Source of the DNA: Glebionis coronaria
Lineage: Eukaryota > Streptophyta > Magnoliopsida > Asterales > Asteraceae
Assembly (NCBI GenBank): GCA_025667525.1
Contig: CM046882.1
Coordinates: forward strand, 212,086,592-212,150,591
DNA: 64,000 bases
Direction: 5' to 3'
Shown: positions 43,770 through 54,641 of the stretch, piece after piece
How positions within the stretch are numbered: the first letter of the stretch is position 1
How the letters are laid out: each line of letters opens with the position of its first letter
Notes under the pieces: model-generated
Database searches by the model: none
The model's input: only the letters and a program-made list of their open reading frames with translations
Told to the model about the DNA's origin: nothing
Position numbers and translations under genes: made by a program

Positions 43770-46050
43770 GACTTACAGTCACATATCAGACTGTAACTCG
43801 TTCATCAAATAAAGGAAAGTTTATCGCTAATGATAAACTTATCCTCAAAAACGAGAAATTAATTTTTCTCAGACACGAGCTTACATTAAAACTATTCAAA
43901 GGTTTTAAGCTCGTGTATAGGACTTATAGTCACATCACAGACTATAACTCGATCTTCAAAGAAAGGAAAGTTTATTGCCGATGATAAACTTATCCTCATA
44001 ACGAGAAATTAAGTTTTCTCGGGCATGAGCTAAAATTAAAAACATTCAAAGTTTTTAAGCTCATGCACAAGGACTTATAGTCACATTACAGACTGTAACT
44101 CGTTCATCAAAGAAAGGAAAGTTTATCGACGATGATAAACTTATCCTTATAACGAGAAATTAATTTTTCTCGGGCATGAGCTTATATAAAAAACATTCTA
44201 AGTTTTTAAGCTCATGCACCATGGCTCATAGACAAATCACAGTCTGTGACCCGAACTTCATAGAAAGGGAAGTTTATCTTTTCAACAATAACTTACCCTC
44301 ACAACGAGAAATTCATTTTTCTCGGGCATGAGCTTATGATTAAAAATATTCAAAGTTTTTTAAGCTCATGCACAAAAGACTTACAGTCACATTACAGACT
44401 GTAACTCGATCTTAAAAGACAGGAAAGTTCATCCCGATGATGACTTATCCTAACAAACGAGAAATTAAATTTTCTCGGACACGAGCTTACGTTAAAACTA
44501 TTCAAAGGTTTTAAGCTCATGTATAGGACTTACAGTCACATTACAGTCTGTAACTCGATCATCAAAGAAAGGAAAGTTTATTGTCGATGATAAACTTATC
44601 CTCATAACGAGAAATTAAGTTTTCTCGGGCATGAGCTAAAATTAAAAACATTCAAAGTTTTTAAGCTCATGCACCAGGACTTATAGTCACATTACAGACT
44701 GTAACTCGATCTTCAAAGAAAAGAAGGTTTATCGCCGATGATAAACTTATCCTCACAACGAGAAATTAATCTTTTCTCGGGCATGAGCTAATATTAAAAA
44801 CATTCAAAGTTTTTAAGCTCATGCACAATGGCTCACAGTCAAAATACAGTTTGTGACCCGATCTTCAGAGAAAGGGAAGTTTATCTACGCAACGATAACT
44901 TACCCTCAAAACGAGAAATTAATTTTTCTCGGACACGAGCTTACATTAAAACTATTCAACGGTTTTAAGCTTGTGTATATGGCTCACAGTCAAATCACAG
45001 TCTGTGACCCGAAGTTTAGAGAAAGGGGAGTTTATCTCGTCAACGATAACTTACCCTCAAAACGGAAAATTAACTTTTCTTGGACACGAGCTTATCCTAA
45101 AACCATTCAAAGGTTTTAAGCTCGTGTAAAAGGCTCATCATTAAATATCAGATGATGACCCGATCTTCAAATAAAGGAAAGTTTATCGCCGATGATAAAC
45201 TTATCCTCATTAACGAGAAATTAAATTTTCTCGGACGCGAGCTTACATTAAAACTATTCAAAAGTTTTAAACTCGTGTAAATGGCGTATAATTATATTTC
45301 AGATTATGCCCCGGAATTCTATTTTAGGAAAGCTTATCTTTAAAGATAGCTTATCCTTGTAACGAGAAATTAATTTTTCTCGGTCATGAGCTTGTATTAA
45401 AACATTCCAAGTTTTAATCTCATAAAGAAAAGTGTATCTTTTAAATAAGAGAACTTTTCTTCTTAACGAGAAATTCATCTTTCTCGGTCATGAGTTTTAC
45501 GTTAAAACATTCAAAGTTTTTCAAGCTCATGAAAACGACTTCTAAGTAAATATCAACTTAGAACTCGTTCTTCAGTATAAAAGGAAAGTTTATCACCGAT
45601 GATAAACTTATCCTTACAACGAGAAATTAATTTTTCTCGGGCATGAGCTACTATTAAAAACATTCGAAGTTTTTTAAGCTCATGCACAAAGACTCACAGT
45701 TAAATATCAGGCTGTAACTCGGACCTTAATTTTAGGAAAGCTTATCTTTAAAGATAGCTTATCCTCGTAACGGGAAATTAAATTTTCTCGGTCATGAGCT
45801 TGTATTAAAACATTCCAAGTTTTAAGCTCAGAAAGGAAAGTGAATCTTTTAAATAAGATAATTTTTCCTCATAACGAGAAATTTACCTTTCTCGGTCATG
45901 AGCTTTACGTTAAAACATTCAAAGTTTTTCAAGCTCATGAAAACGACTTTTAAGTAAATGTCAACTTAGGACTCGTTCTTCAGTTAAAAGGAAAGTTTAT
46001 CGCCGATGATAAACTTATCCTCACAACGGGAAGTTTACAACTTCTCGGAC
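43770..46050 (+). repeat. Tandem array of multi-hairpin units
   Basis: About 16 units, most about 150 bp (two of about 100 bp), recognisable from repeated AACGAGAAATT at 43849, 43998, 44150, 44301, 44455 and onward to 46023. Each full unit has four hairpins in a row. H1: TTACAGTC/GACTGTAA. H2: GGAAAGTTTATC/GATAAACTTATCC. H3: CGAGAAA/TTTCTCG. H4: CACGAGCTT/AAGCTCGTG with an inner AAAAC/GTTTT stem. Stems change in pairs between units (see findings). The array starts right after the gag-like frame. Small open frames across it are not credible genes. Function is unknown. Confidence 0.9.
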
Positions 46051-48920
46051 TTGAGCTCGTTTTGTAATATATTCAACATCTTAAGCTTAAGTAATTGGTT
46101 TTCAAAACTTTGAACACAATTTTTCGAGAACTTCTCAAAAAGGTTTTTTTCTAAATCTTTCAAAATTGTGTGTTCAAAAACGTTTTGATAAAAAGAGCAT
46201 GTCTTCTGGAATCGATAATATTTACGATACTAGAAATGTCATTCAATAATGACACGGGGTTGTAAATAAAGTTCGAGCAGAAGTTCAAATGTTTTTAAAA
46301 CATGCTCAAGATGGTTTGCTATTATTTCAGATAGTAACCCACTTTTCATACTCAAGTCAAGCATTTCACCGGAAAGCTTTGACTCAACAACGAGAATTAA
46401 TTTTCTCGGACATGGTTTATTTTATAACCATGTAAGGGATTGTGTTTACGTAATAACACAACCTAACACGAATTTATGTACGTGTCAGTGCATTTATTTG
46501 TTAAAAACAAGAGAAATCTTGTTTTTATGAAGTTATCATCTCCACCAACCGTAGCAATTTACAATTGATATCTACATACTCGACGATGCGACTACTCAAA
46601 CGACGACTACAGCTCCTTCAATAGAACACGGGTCAACAATTGAGGGGGAGCAACTGTCCAGCATTCAGAATCCTTGATTCCGAGAGTGTCAAGTTCACAT
46701 ATTGGTGTCAAGACAACGATATCAATCATACACATGGAGTCAAGAGATAACGTCAGACGTGATGAGGCGACCAACATTCGTGAACAAGAACCATGTGCTT
46801 CTTTCATATGATGTTCTCCATCATTCAGGTCCAACCTCATAAATAGCTAATCTTGTGAATACATTATCATATATGATCTTTGCATGTGATAAATACCTTA
46901 CACTCGTGTTTAAAAGGTATTTATTTTATGTTTCAAGTACACCCTCATTAATTTGAGGGGGAGCTTGTGTAATTCATAAAGATAATTGGATTTGCATTTT
47001 TCTTCCCAAATTTTCTTAAGATGCTATTAAATCAATTGATATTAAAAACATCGATTGGGTTAATATTTTTAATATGGGAGAGAAAATGTGATTTAATATG
47101 GGACATGATTAATCATAAATGGTTTGACTTAACGTGATAGCTCTTCCCGACATGTGTGAAATGTTTTCGGATATCGTGGCATATGTTAAGGGGGAGAAAA
47201 ATGGATTTGTACTTCAAAATTGATTTCATGGTGACATATACTTACCCAAAAAATCTCTATTCACGATGGTGAAGATTGTGGTGACATAAGGATGGTAGGA
47301 TAGGTTAAAGTCCAATGATTCCTCTAGAACCGGAGGAATCTTCCCAAGGACATTCCATAGCTAGAAATAGTAGTCCTTAGGAAAAATGGAAAAAGATTGT
47401 GAACGTAGCTGAATGCCGACCAACTACTTAAGTTAGCACTGGAACAATCACAACAAGGTTCTAGTGATGACGTATTGGTAAGCATTGAAGGGGTTGAAGA
47501 ATGAAAAAAATTGTAAAGATAAAGGGTGTAAAGAAAGAAGCCCTCCTTACAACTTAGGCAGAAACCGGGTCAATACATATGCTATTAAGATCATTGTTTA
47601 ATGATTCTTGATATTGAAGACAGACATCACGGACCCAGTGATGCAAGGCACAACCCATCCCAGCTAACTCAGATATCTCTAAAATATATTTGTTTTAATC
47701 ACACGGAGACAACACGTTATCTATTAATTTATTCACTCCGAATAAATTGGTATTGAAATGGTGGCACTCCTCTCCAGCCTCCGATCACTAAAAATACAAA
47801 ATGCACGATCGAGTCTAGAGCCATTTGAGATCATCAAATATCTCATTAGGACACACTTTCATATTTCCTTGCTTCTTCACACACTGTGAAAAGTAAGAAA
47901 GATCTTAAGAGTCCTACGCAAAATCTTCATGATCTTGCCTGAAAATCCGAGTAATACGAAAGTATTTACAATGAAGATGGAAATCCTTCTTGAGCGAACA
48001 TCAAAAAGCTCATGGTAGGTGACTTGTGCGATTCTTTATGAATCAAACTTGTGATAACTGGAAAGCAACAGTGGTTTAATTCTTAAATGAATTTAAACAC
48101 GTTCCAGGCCTCTACGCAATATCTTAGTGATTTTGCCAGAACACTCAGAGTGATTCCTTAGTGTTCACAGTGATGAGTGGAAATCCTTCTAGTGTTAACC
48201 TCAAACAGCACTTGGTAGGTAACTTGCAAGATTATATACGAATCAAGCTCGTGACAACTGGAAAGCAACGATGGTACGGTTCTTAATTGAATTTCACTTG
48301 TTCCAGGAACATGAATTGACGGCTTCAAATCATGTGGATATTATTATCCAAATGATTCACTCTTTATTTTCGCAGTCAGCTTTGGACGGTCGAATAAAGA
48401 GAATGGGTTTACCCACGAAATCTTGTCAAGGAGGTTCTTAATTGAAACTACCTGCCACAAGTACGATAGTTAATATCGTCCAACGGTCTTCACCGACCGG
48501 AGGTAAAATGCTACCGAATTAGAATGAAATGTTCAAGGCCATTTCATCTGTGTATATGTTTTGTTACTAACTGTCTTATGCAGCGTAACAAGAAGGTGGC
48601 AATGCGGTGTACAATCCAGAAGAAGTCGTCACCACATGCTTATACTATATGCACTTAATACTTCATCAAATTCAAGAAAGTCTAAAAGTCAAGTCTTCCG
48701 CTGTATCAAACTCTGAAGCTTTCAAGAATTTATAAAAGTATAAGTATGTGGAACAAGAAGTCACGAGGAGGCAAATATCACAAGTGATGAATGCACAAGG
48801 TCAAGGTAAGGAAACATGCTCAAGACTAAAGTCAAAGATCACATCAATCATATTCACAAGAACAAGATCGAAGACTCAAGCATAGTATGCTAGGTTTAAG
48901 ATTTTGTAAAATGGTGTGAC
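46051..48920 (+). other. 3' region of the Copia element, PPT-like tracts, no gene
   Basis: No recognisable coding frame. One degenerate member of the hairpin array persists at about 46389. Three tracts of the form GAGGGGGAG or AAGGGGGAG occur at about 46643, 46954 and 47192, in addition to the PPT at 48926. A direct duplication lies at 47911-48310. Confidence 0.6.
47911..48310. repeat. Imperfect 200-bp direct duplication
   Basis: Two adjacent copies share CCTACGCAAAATCTTCATGA versus CTACGCAATATCTTAGTGAT, GGAAATCCTTCT, TGGTAGGTGACTTG versus TGGTAGGTAACTTG, and AACTGGAAAGCAAC, in the same order. Copies are roughly 47911-48112 and 48113-48310. Confidence 0.75.
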
Positions 48921-48925
48921 CTCCC

Positions 48926-48936
48926 TTTGGGGGAGA
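48926..48936 (+). other. Polypurine tract of the Copia-type element
   Basis: TTTGGGGGAGA directly before the LTR start TGTTGGAAATACG at 48938. An identical tract lies inside the LTR at 49041-49051. Confidence 0.8.
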
Positions 48937-48937
48937 T

Positions 48938-49342
48938 TGTTGGAAATACGTTTTGCCAAGGAAAGTCTCGGTCACATCATTGTTAGCATAGATCACGAGC
49001 TATAGACTATTTAGGACATTGTAACTTGGAGTGACCTCCCTTTGGGGGAGATTGTTGGAAATACGTTTTTACGTATTCAGAAAGGATCGGTCACTCCAAT
49101 GATATTAGGCTCGTGATACATTATAGCCCATATTGCCCACATGTAGGGTGGGCTATATATACCCCCTCCTAGCATGTTAGGAGGGGTTGGTCACTTTGTG
49201 TTTACACACACATTCATTCAATCAACCATTTCTCTCATTCTCTCATTTCTCTCTCTTCCTTTCTCTCTCTAGTTCTCCATTTCTCCATCCATCTCAATAG
49301 ATAATTCATACATGCTTAATCCTTAGAAAACACGATTCTACA
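48938..49342 (+). mobile_element. Right (3') LTR of the Copia-type element
   Basis: 405 bp, TGTTGGAAATACG to TTCTACA, with an internal PPT plus a second TGTTGGAAATACG at 49053, TATA box near 49153 and hairpin CCCCTCCTA/TAGGAGGGG at 49162-49186. It pairs with 14106-14512. Confidence 0.85.
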
Positions 49343-49869
49343 TGCTACACAAAGGTTAGTAGAAAAGAAAGAAACACCAATTTATATATGATCACTACCT
49401 ACTAAGTAACTTGAGAGGGAGAAGGAAAAGAAATCTCAAATTAGAAGCAAGTATTTGCTAAGTATGTCCAAAGAGGTAAATGACAAAATCAAGGTTCAAT
49501 TGGTGGAATGGAGGTAGAAAAGAAACAACCAACCAATGAAGATGATAAATTTGTCAAGGGGTTAAAATTTAGAATTGATGGAATCACCCATAAACAATTG
49601 TAAAGATTAACCACGATTAACTCAAAAGGAAGAGAGAATGATCAAATAAAGAAAACAAACACAACACAAAGATTCATATTACATAAATATGAAAAAGACA
49701 AACAAATTAGATAGTCATACACATAATATGAGTATCTAAAGCAAAAGATATGGAAAATAAACCACAAAGCATAAGCTAGTCTAGTAGTGATAATTTTCCA
49801 AGATTGCTTAAAAACACCAACGACTCAAAAACAACTAAAGTTTTATTGACTCCAAGGGAGTGTAGTCCT
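49343..49869 (-). other. Downstream flank, no feature recognised
   Basis: AT-rich sequence after the Copia LTR and beyond the 3' end of the ORF at 49870. I see no gene, LTR end or PPT here. Confidence 0.5.
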
Positions 49870-50484
49870 TTAGTTGGACAAATAAGACGACGAAGCATCA
49901 TTCAAAGTTTTGTCCACGGGAACGAAAACTTTGAGAGGAGGTCGAGTGAGGAGGAATTCAAGAAAATTTAACTTCTCATACACATGAGCCAGTTCATTTT
50001 GTTGAAATCGACAACAAGCACACGAGGATCCATGATGCAACACAAATTCGGTTGATGGGGGAAGGCCATGACACCTAGGGTTTGGGGGTGGTGAGGAGAG
50101 TGGGTAGGTAATGTTTTCACAATGCCTTGTGAGGTTTGGGAAGGTTGAAAGATCATTGAGTTGAGGGGTGTCAAAGGGTTTTGGTGGTGGGGGGAGATTT
50201 TCCTTTTCTTCGGTGATGGGGTTAATGGAGTAGGTCTCATTCCAATACTTGATTGGAGAAAAGGTGGGGTTCTTGGGTGGTTTGGATGAAGAGGGTTCAT
50301 TTTTCTTGATCCAAATAGGTCTAACCGAGATTTTCGGTTTCTTAGAAAGCTTGGATGAGGAAGCTTTGGGTGAGGAGGTTTGTGACAATGAAATGTCAAG
50401 GTTATGAAAGGGAGAGTTAGGCATTGTTGAGGTGTGAGAATGAAATCTCAAGGTGGGGGTATAAGAAGAAAGTATACAAGGCAA
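49870..50484 (-). CDS. Ser/Pro-rich ORF of a transposon-type module (module 1)
   Basis: 204 codons, no known domain. N-terminal half is rich in Ser, Pro and Lys with phospho-type SSSKLSKKPK words. The C-terminal part has HHGSSCACCRFQQNEL, a helical block ELAHVYEKLNFLEFLL, and a tail FVPVDKTLNDASS. It pairs with the ORF at 51230-51757: the end of that ORF (MHNGTNCPC) and the out-of-frame residues after its stop (VAHIELQSFLLSLF, then a PP) align to CACC...ELAHVYEKLNFLEFLL here. A GC-rich hairpin lies 145-171 bases upstream (50629-50655). I infer a mobile-element ORF; function unknown. Confidence 0.45.
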   Translation of the reverse strand: MPCILSSYTPTLRFHSHTSTMPNSPFHNLDISLSQTSSPKASSSKLSKKPKISVRPIWIKKNEPSSSKPPKNPTFSPIKYWNETYSINPITEEKENLPPPPKPFDTPQLNDLSTFPNLTRHCENITYPLSSPPPNPRCHGLPPSTEFVLHHGSSCACCRFQQNELAHVYEKLNFLEFLLTRPPLKVFVPVDKTLNDASSSYLSN

Positions 50485-51229
50485 AGTTTTGAAAATTAAA
50501 TGTAAAGCGTCAAGGAAGGTTTAGCCAAATTGAGTAAACATGGAATCTTGACAGGGAATAGGGTGATGAAGAAAGACCAAAAACGACCCATAAAATGACT
50601 TTCTGTCCGCGGTACCTTATAGGGACCGGCGGTTCCTTATCACTTAAGGAACCGCGCTACTTTAAGGAGCCGCGTGCATTGGACTTGAAACCTTGATTTC
50701 CAGGGTTTTGAGAAAAACTAAGACTTTTTCAAAAAATTGCAAATCTTGGAACTTTACCTCTATTAGCACTAAATTATGCTAGGGTTGCATAAAAGCAACA
50801 CATTCACCAAGAATGTCTTGACAAAGGGTGACAAAATATTTAGATAACATTTTGAACCAATTTTAGTCAATTTTTAGAGCTTGTGATAGATTTAGGTTCA
50901 ATTTTAATTTGGAATTAAAGTTGATTAATGTGCACATAAAGATAGAAACACACAATGCTAAGTCCATAATTCATTCTCATAAAGCACTCATGAAAGAGAT
51001 ACATAAAGGAAATAAAGAAAAAACAATTAACTAAACTAAAGATAAATAAAAACTAGGTCTTTATAGTAATCTTCCTTGGCTTTGGTTTAAAGAAAAACTT
51101 ATTAGGGAAAATCATCATTTATCTCCTAGGAGGATGATTGGCAAAGAGACTCAACAAAAAGCTTTGCAACTCTATATGAGCCACAATCATCTCCATTCTA
51201 AGAATATCAAGGAGATAGAAGTTGTTGAG
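50485..51229 (-). other. Spacer between modules 1 and 2
   Basis: Contains the hairpin at 50629-50655 and, near 51100-51220, the out-of-frame residue of the C-terminal block of module 2. Otherwise AT-rich and empty. Confidence 0.5.
50629..50655. repeat. GC-rich hairpin 1 (GCGGTTCCTTA family)
   Basis: GCGGTTCCTTA, loop TCACT, TAAGGAACCGC: a perfect 11-bp stem. Related half-sites CGCGGTACCTTAT and AAGGAGCCGCG flank it. Confidence 0.85.
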
Positions 51230-51757
51230 TCAACAAGGGCAATTAGTGCCATTATGCATGAAATACCCATAAAAGCTAGGATCACCCAAGTTTGGAGTGT
51301 TTGAGGGAGGTGAAGGTGGAGGAGGTATGTTCTCCAAGGGTGATGTGGGTGAGTGTGGAGGAATGCTCTCCAAGGGTGAAAAGGGTGAGTTTGGAGGGGT
51401 AAATGGTGAAGTCACCAAGGTATCATCAAAGTCATTCACAATGGGAATGCTTTGGATGGGTTGTGGTTGGGTAGTCACATCTAAGAGATTACTTGGAGTG
51501 AAGGGTGAGGAAAGCTCATTCATCCTAGATTGGAATGAAGAGGAGGTAGAACCATGAGAATGGTTGGTTTCATTGGTAGAGGTAGTCTTGCATGGAGCAA
51601 GAGGTGGTGAGTTTGATGAAGAAATGAGAATTGGGACAATCTCATTCTTGGGTGTGTGAAAGGGTGAAGAGCTAGGTTTAGCCATTTTAATCTTAATCTT
51701 AAGATTTTTCCTTGAGGTGGAGGTTTTGGATGAGTTTGAGCTTCTTGTAGAAACCAT
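51230..51757 (-). CDS. Ser/Pro-rich ORF of a transposon-type module (module 2), likely truncated
   Basis: 175 codons starting MVSTRSSNSSKTS, a start like those of plant retrotransposon leader proteins. Low-complexity Ser/Pro/Thr sequence with PPSPPSNTPN near the end, stopping after NGTNCPC. The homologous segment seen in module 1 continues past the stop, so this copy is probably cut short by a nonsense change. The hairpin at 52025-52051 lies about 270 bases upstream. No domain recognised. Confidence 0.45.
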   Translation of the reverse strand: MVSTRSSNSSKTSTSRKNLKIKIKMAKPSSSPFHTPKNEIVPILISSSNSPPLAPCKTTSTNETNHSHGSTSSSFQSRMNELSSPFTPSNLLDVTTQPQPIQSIPIVNDFDDTLVTSPFTPPNSPFSPLESIPPHSPTSPLENIPPPPSPPSNTPNLGDPSFYGYFMHNGTNCPC

Positions 51758-52024
51758 GGTTGAAATGAGAGGTTTAAGGTTTAAGGAAGAATGGTTTGAT
51801 GTGTGAAGAACATGGATAACAAGGTGGGTTTAAAAGGGTGAGGGGATGATCCAAACTAGTAATGGGTTAAAAACATTTTATGTGAACAATGAATTTAGCT
51901 AACCTAGTTTAGGAAATGTGCAGGTTTTTGCAAAGAATCAAGCAAGGTTTACACAGATTAGGGAAAATAGTGTAAAGCAAAGATTCTGTCGGACACAGTA
52001 GCCGGCGGTTCCTTATCTAGGGCC

Positions 52025-52051
52025 GGCGGTTCCTTATCAATAAGGTACCGC
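52025..52051. repeat. GC-rich hairpin 2 (GCGGTTCCTTA family)
   Basis: GCGGTTCCTTAT, then ATAAGGTACCGC with one T-T mismatch. A further direct half-site GGCGGTTCCTTATC lies just before at 52004. Same family as 50629 and 54280. Confidence 0.8.
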
Positions 52052-52366
52052 GGGTCTATAAGGAACCGTGACCAGTGGTGTTCAAAAATGGTACTTCCTC
52101 AAAATTTGGTTAGCCCAGATTTTTACCAAAGGATTTTCAAGCCAAAGTTAACTACTAATCAAAATCTAGGAAGCTAACTAACACATAGGATGCACAAAGC
52201 TATGCAAATCATAATCACAATGGCAAACATTTAGGATAAATAACAAATAATCCAAACAAGTAGAATTTAGTTAATACACATCCAAGATAAAATTAAAAAG
52301 GAATCAAATGTTCAACATCACATTACATGTTTACCAACATGTATACTTTGAAACAACTCAAAGTCT

Positions 52367-53581
52367 TCATCTTCTCTTCTTGCCCAATCCCTTGATCATG
52401 TTTCCTAAGTACTTGATTCCCTTTCTTGACTCAACCCGGTGTTCATGTAAATCACCTTGGGTTCGAAGATTTTGACGGTAAAGTTCCTCCAAATTGAGAT
52501 TATTAGGAACTTCACTAGTGGAAGGATGAGGAGGGGAAGCAATGTCATCTAAACCATCCATGAATGAGTTTGTGGAGTGGTGAGAAGTACTCGAAGAATC
52601 AATGGGAGCACTTGTGCCAATGCCATCACCATCACTTGTTGGCATGTCCATGTCCTCATCATTGGACTCTTGTTGGTCGGATTTACGATCACATCTTGTC
52701 TTTCTCTTATATACCTCTTGAATAGGTAGCATGACCCGTTTGACCGGTTGAAACTGAGAAAGATCAAGATTTGGAAAATCACGGCCAACCCTTTTAAAAA
52801 GGCGAGTGAGAAGCATTGCGTAAGGGAGGTTTGTTTTAGGCTTGTGAATAGCATAATTGATCCGTTGAGCAATAAAATATGCCAAATTCTAATTGGTGTT
52901 GGTAAAGATGCAATATAACATATGCACTAAACACGCCGGAACATGATCCCGGTTTCCACCAAGACAAAACACATTTTCCCTAAGGATATTGGTCCATTGG
53001 ACCATATTATCATTAATGTCGCTTAAGAGAACCTCATGACGTTTCACCGAACATACCTTAGTATGAAGGCTTCTCTTAACGGGTCGATTACGCTTTTTGG
53101 AGACAATGTCAACAATGAAGTCAAGATCAATTTCCTCATGATCATTTGGAGGACAATTGTAGGATTCAAGGAGAGCCCTAAGCTTCCATTTATCTGTGAA
53201 GCGAAAAGTGCCCACAAATGGGACATCAAGAATTTGACCGAAGACTTCGAGAGAGTATTGAATGAGTTGACCTTTGAAGATGAACCTAACAAATATTCCA
53301 TCGTCGTTTTCAATGACGGAGTATGTGCTAAAGAACTCCAATAGGAATCGGGGATAGATGTCTTCCTTGATGTTCAACAAACAGTCAAATCCAATATTTT
53401 CAAACATGGACTTGATGTAGACATAATCCTTAATATCCTTTTGGACAACTCTACCCTCATGAAAACAATGGGATTGAAGGGAGGAAAAAGTATGGGCAAG
53501 GTGAGATGAGTGACAAAAGTCGGAAAGGTTAGGCATATACTGTTTGGTGAGTTGATGATCCTTTTGGTATTGTGAAGGCAT
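52367..53581 (-). pseudogene. Plant transposon-type ORF with one in-frame stop
   Basis: One frame of 404 codons from MPSQYQKDHQ to GLGKKRR, broken by a single TAG at 52889-52891 (CIFTNTN, stop, NLAYFIAQRIN). The homology-like pattern runs through it. Features: an N-terminal block LLEFFSTYSVIENDD, then FVRFIFKGQLIQYSLEVFG, then HVPACLVHMLYC, then LPYAMLLTRLFKR, and an acidic/Ser tail ending basic. This is the pattern of the 'putative plant transposon protein' or Athila ORF1-like proteins common near gypsy elements (recalled, moderate). Role unknown. The hairpin at 54280-54305 lies about 700 bases upstream. Confidence 0.7.
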
Positions 53582-54641
53582 GATTAGTACCTAAATAAAC
53601 ACAAGAAAATATTTTTCCAATCACTCATATGAAAAATAAAATCAAAACTCAAAAATATGATAATGTGTTATATCAGTTTCTTGACAAACAAAGGATTGAA
53701 TCCATATCATTCTCATGTTCACAATGTGTCTATTCCATTATTAACCAAGAACATATGAACTATGTTGGATCAATAATGGACTAGAGCATTGGTTTTTCAA
53801 AACAAGGTTTTTAGGTAAGCATTAACAATGCAACTACCTATTTGTTCATGGGTTCATCTCAATTCCATCTTTTAACCAAGATCGTTTAGCCAAAATTCGG
53901 ATTTGTTCTACAAGTGGGTTTTAATGAAATCTTAATGAATATGAACCTAAGGAATCATAGTAAAATAACCATGTCAACCCATATTCCTATTAAGGTTCTA
54001 ATTTAATTTCAATTTTAAAAATCCCCAGTTATGAAAGGATGAACCCTAGAACAAAATAGATGAAATTGAAAAAAAGTACTTACAATTAATTGATGTTTGA
54101 TGAAGGATGAGTGAAACCCACAACTTGGAATCAATTAATTTGAGTGATTGAAGGTTTTTGAAGCTTCAATAATGGTGGAAAAGATGAAAACCGTCGGCTG
54201 AATGTTTTTGGGAGAGAAAGGGTTTGGTTTGAAAAAGGTTATTTTAATAAAATTGGCGTTCTGACAAACTTTACTGCACGCGGTACCTTATCGATAAGGA
54301 ACCGCGGGTTTGAGCCGCCAGAGATAAAGAACCGCCTGCAGAGGCTGGTTTTTATCAATGAAACACGCCAAAATTTTGAAAACCAAGTTTTCTAAAATAC
54401 TTAAAAATATATCTTAAACCTTTTAGAATATCATTGGATCATCATAACACTAAGCAATATGCCTTAATGAAGGATTACGAGTTGAATCGAGATCGAAAAG
54501 AACCGAAACGGAAAAACGACTACTCGCAGCGAAAAGGCAAAGTGGAGAGAAGTCAAGGGAAGTGAATCAAGACTAAGATCAATGCTCAAGTGATTAATAA
54601 CAATCTTCAAATCATGGAGACGAAGAGCTTGTGTCATATAT
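53582..54641 (-). other. Leader of module 3
   Basis: No gene on either strand. Carries the third GC-rich hairpin (54280-54305). It ends where the LTR at 54642 begins. Confidence 0.5.
54280..54305. repeat. GC-rich hairpin 3 (GCGGTTCCTTA family)
   Basis: GCGGTACCTTAT, loop CG, ATAAGGAACCGC, with one A-A mismatch. Same spacing logic as the other two copies: 5' of a minus-strand ORF. Confidence 0.8.

Larger units (their letters stand above)
14106..49342 (+). mobile_element. Copia-type element, pol-less, split by two nested elements
   Basis: Two related LTRs in the same orientation (14106-14512 and 48938-49342) bound a PBS on the left, a PPT on the right and a plus-strand gag-like frame. Subtracting the nested elements at 16234-29795 and 30218-40731 with their target duplications leaves about 11.1 kb, a reasonable length. 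No protease, integrase, RT or RNase H is recognisable, so this copy is non-autonomous. It also carries a mitochondrial DNA insert and a hairpin array. I find no convincing target duplication: AAGCA on the left, TGCTA on the right. The pairing of the two LTRs therefore rests on LTR similarity, PBS and PPT placement and gag orientation. Confidence 0.7.

Noticed and set aside
43700..45119. ORFs across the hairpin array (43700-43984, 44853-45119) suggesting a repeat protein
   Set aside because: Unit lengths vary and are not kept to multiples of three, stops recur in all frames, and changes follow stem pairing and not codons.
43770..46050. CRISPR-like array
   Set aside because: Units are whole repeats without unique spacers, and the genome is plant.
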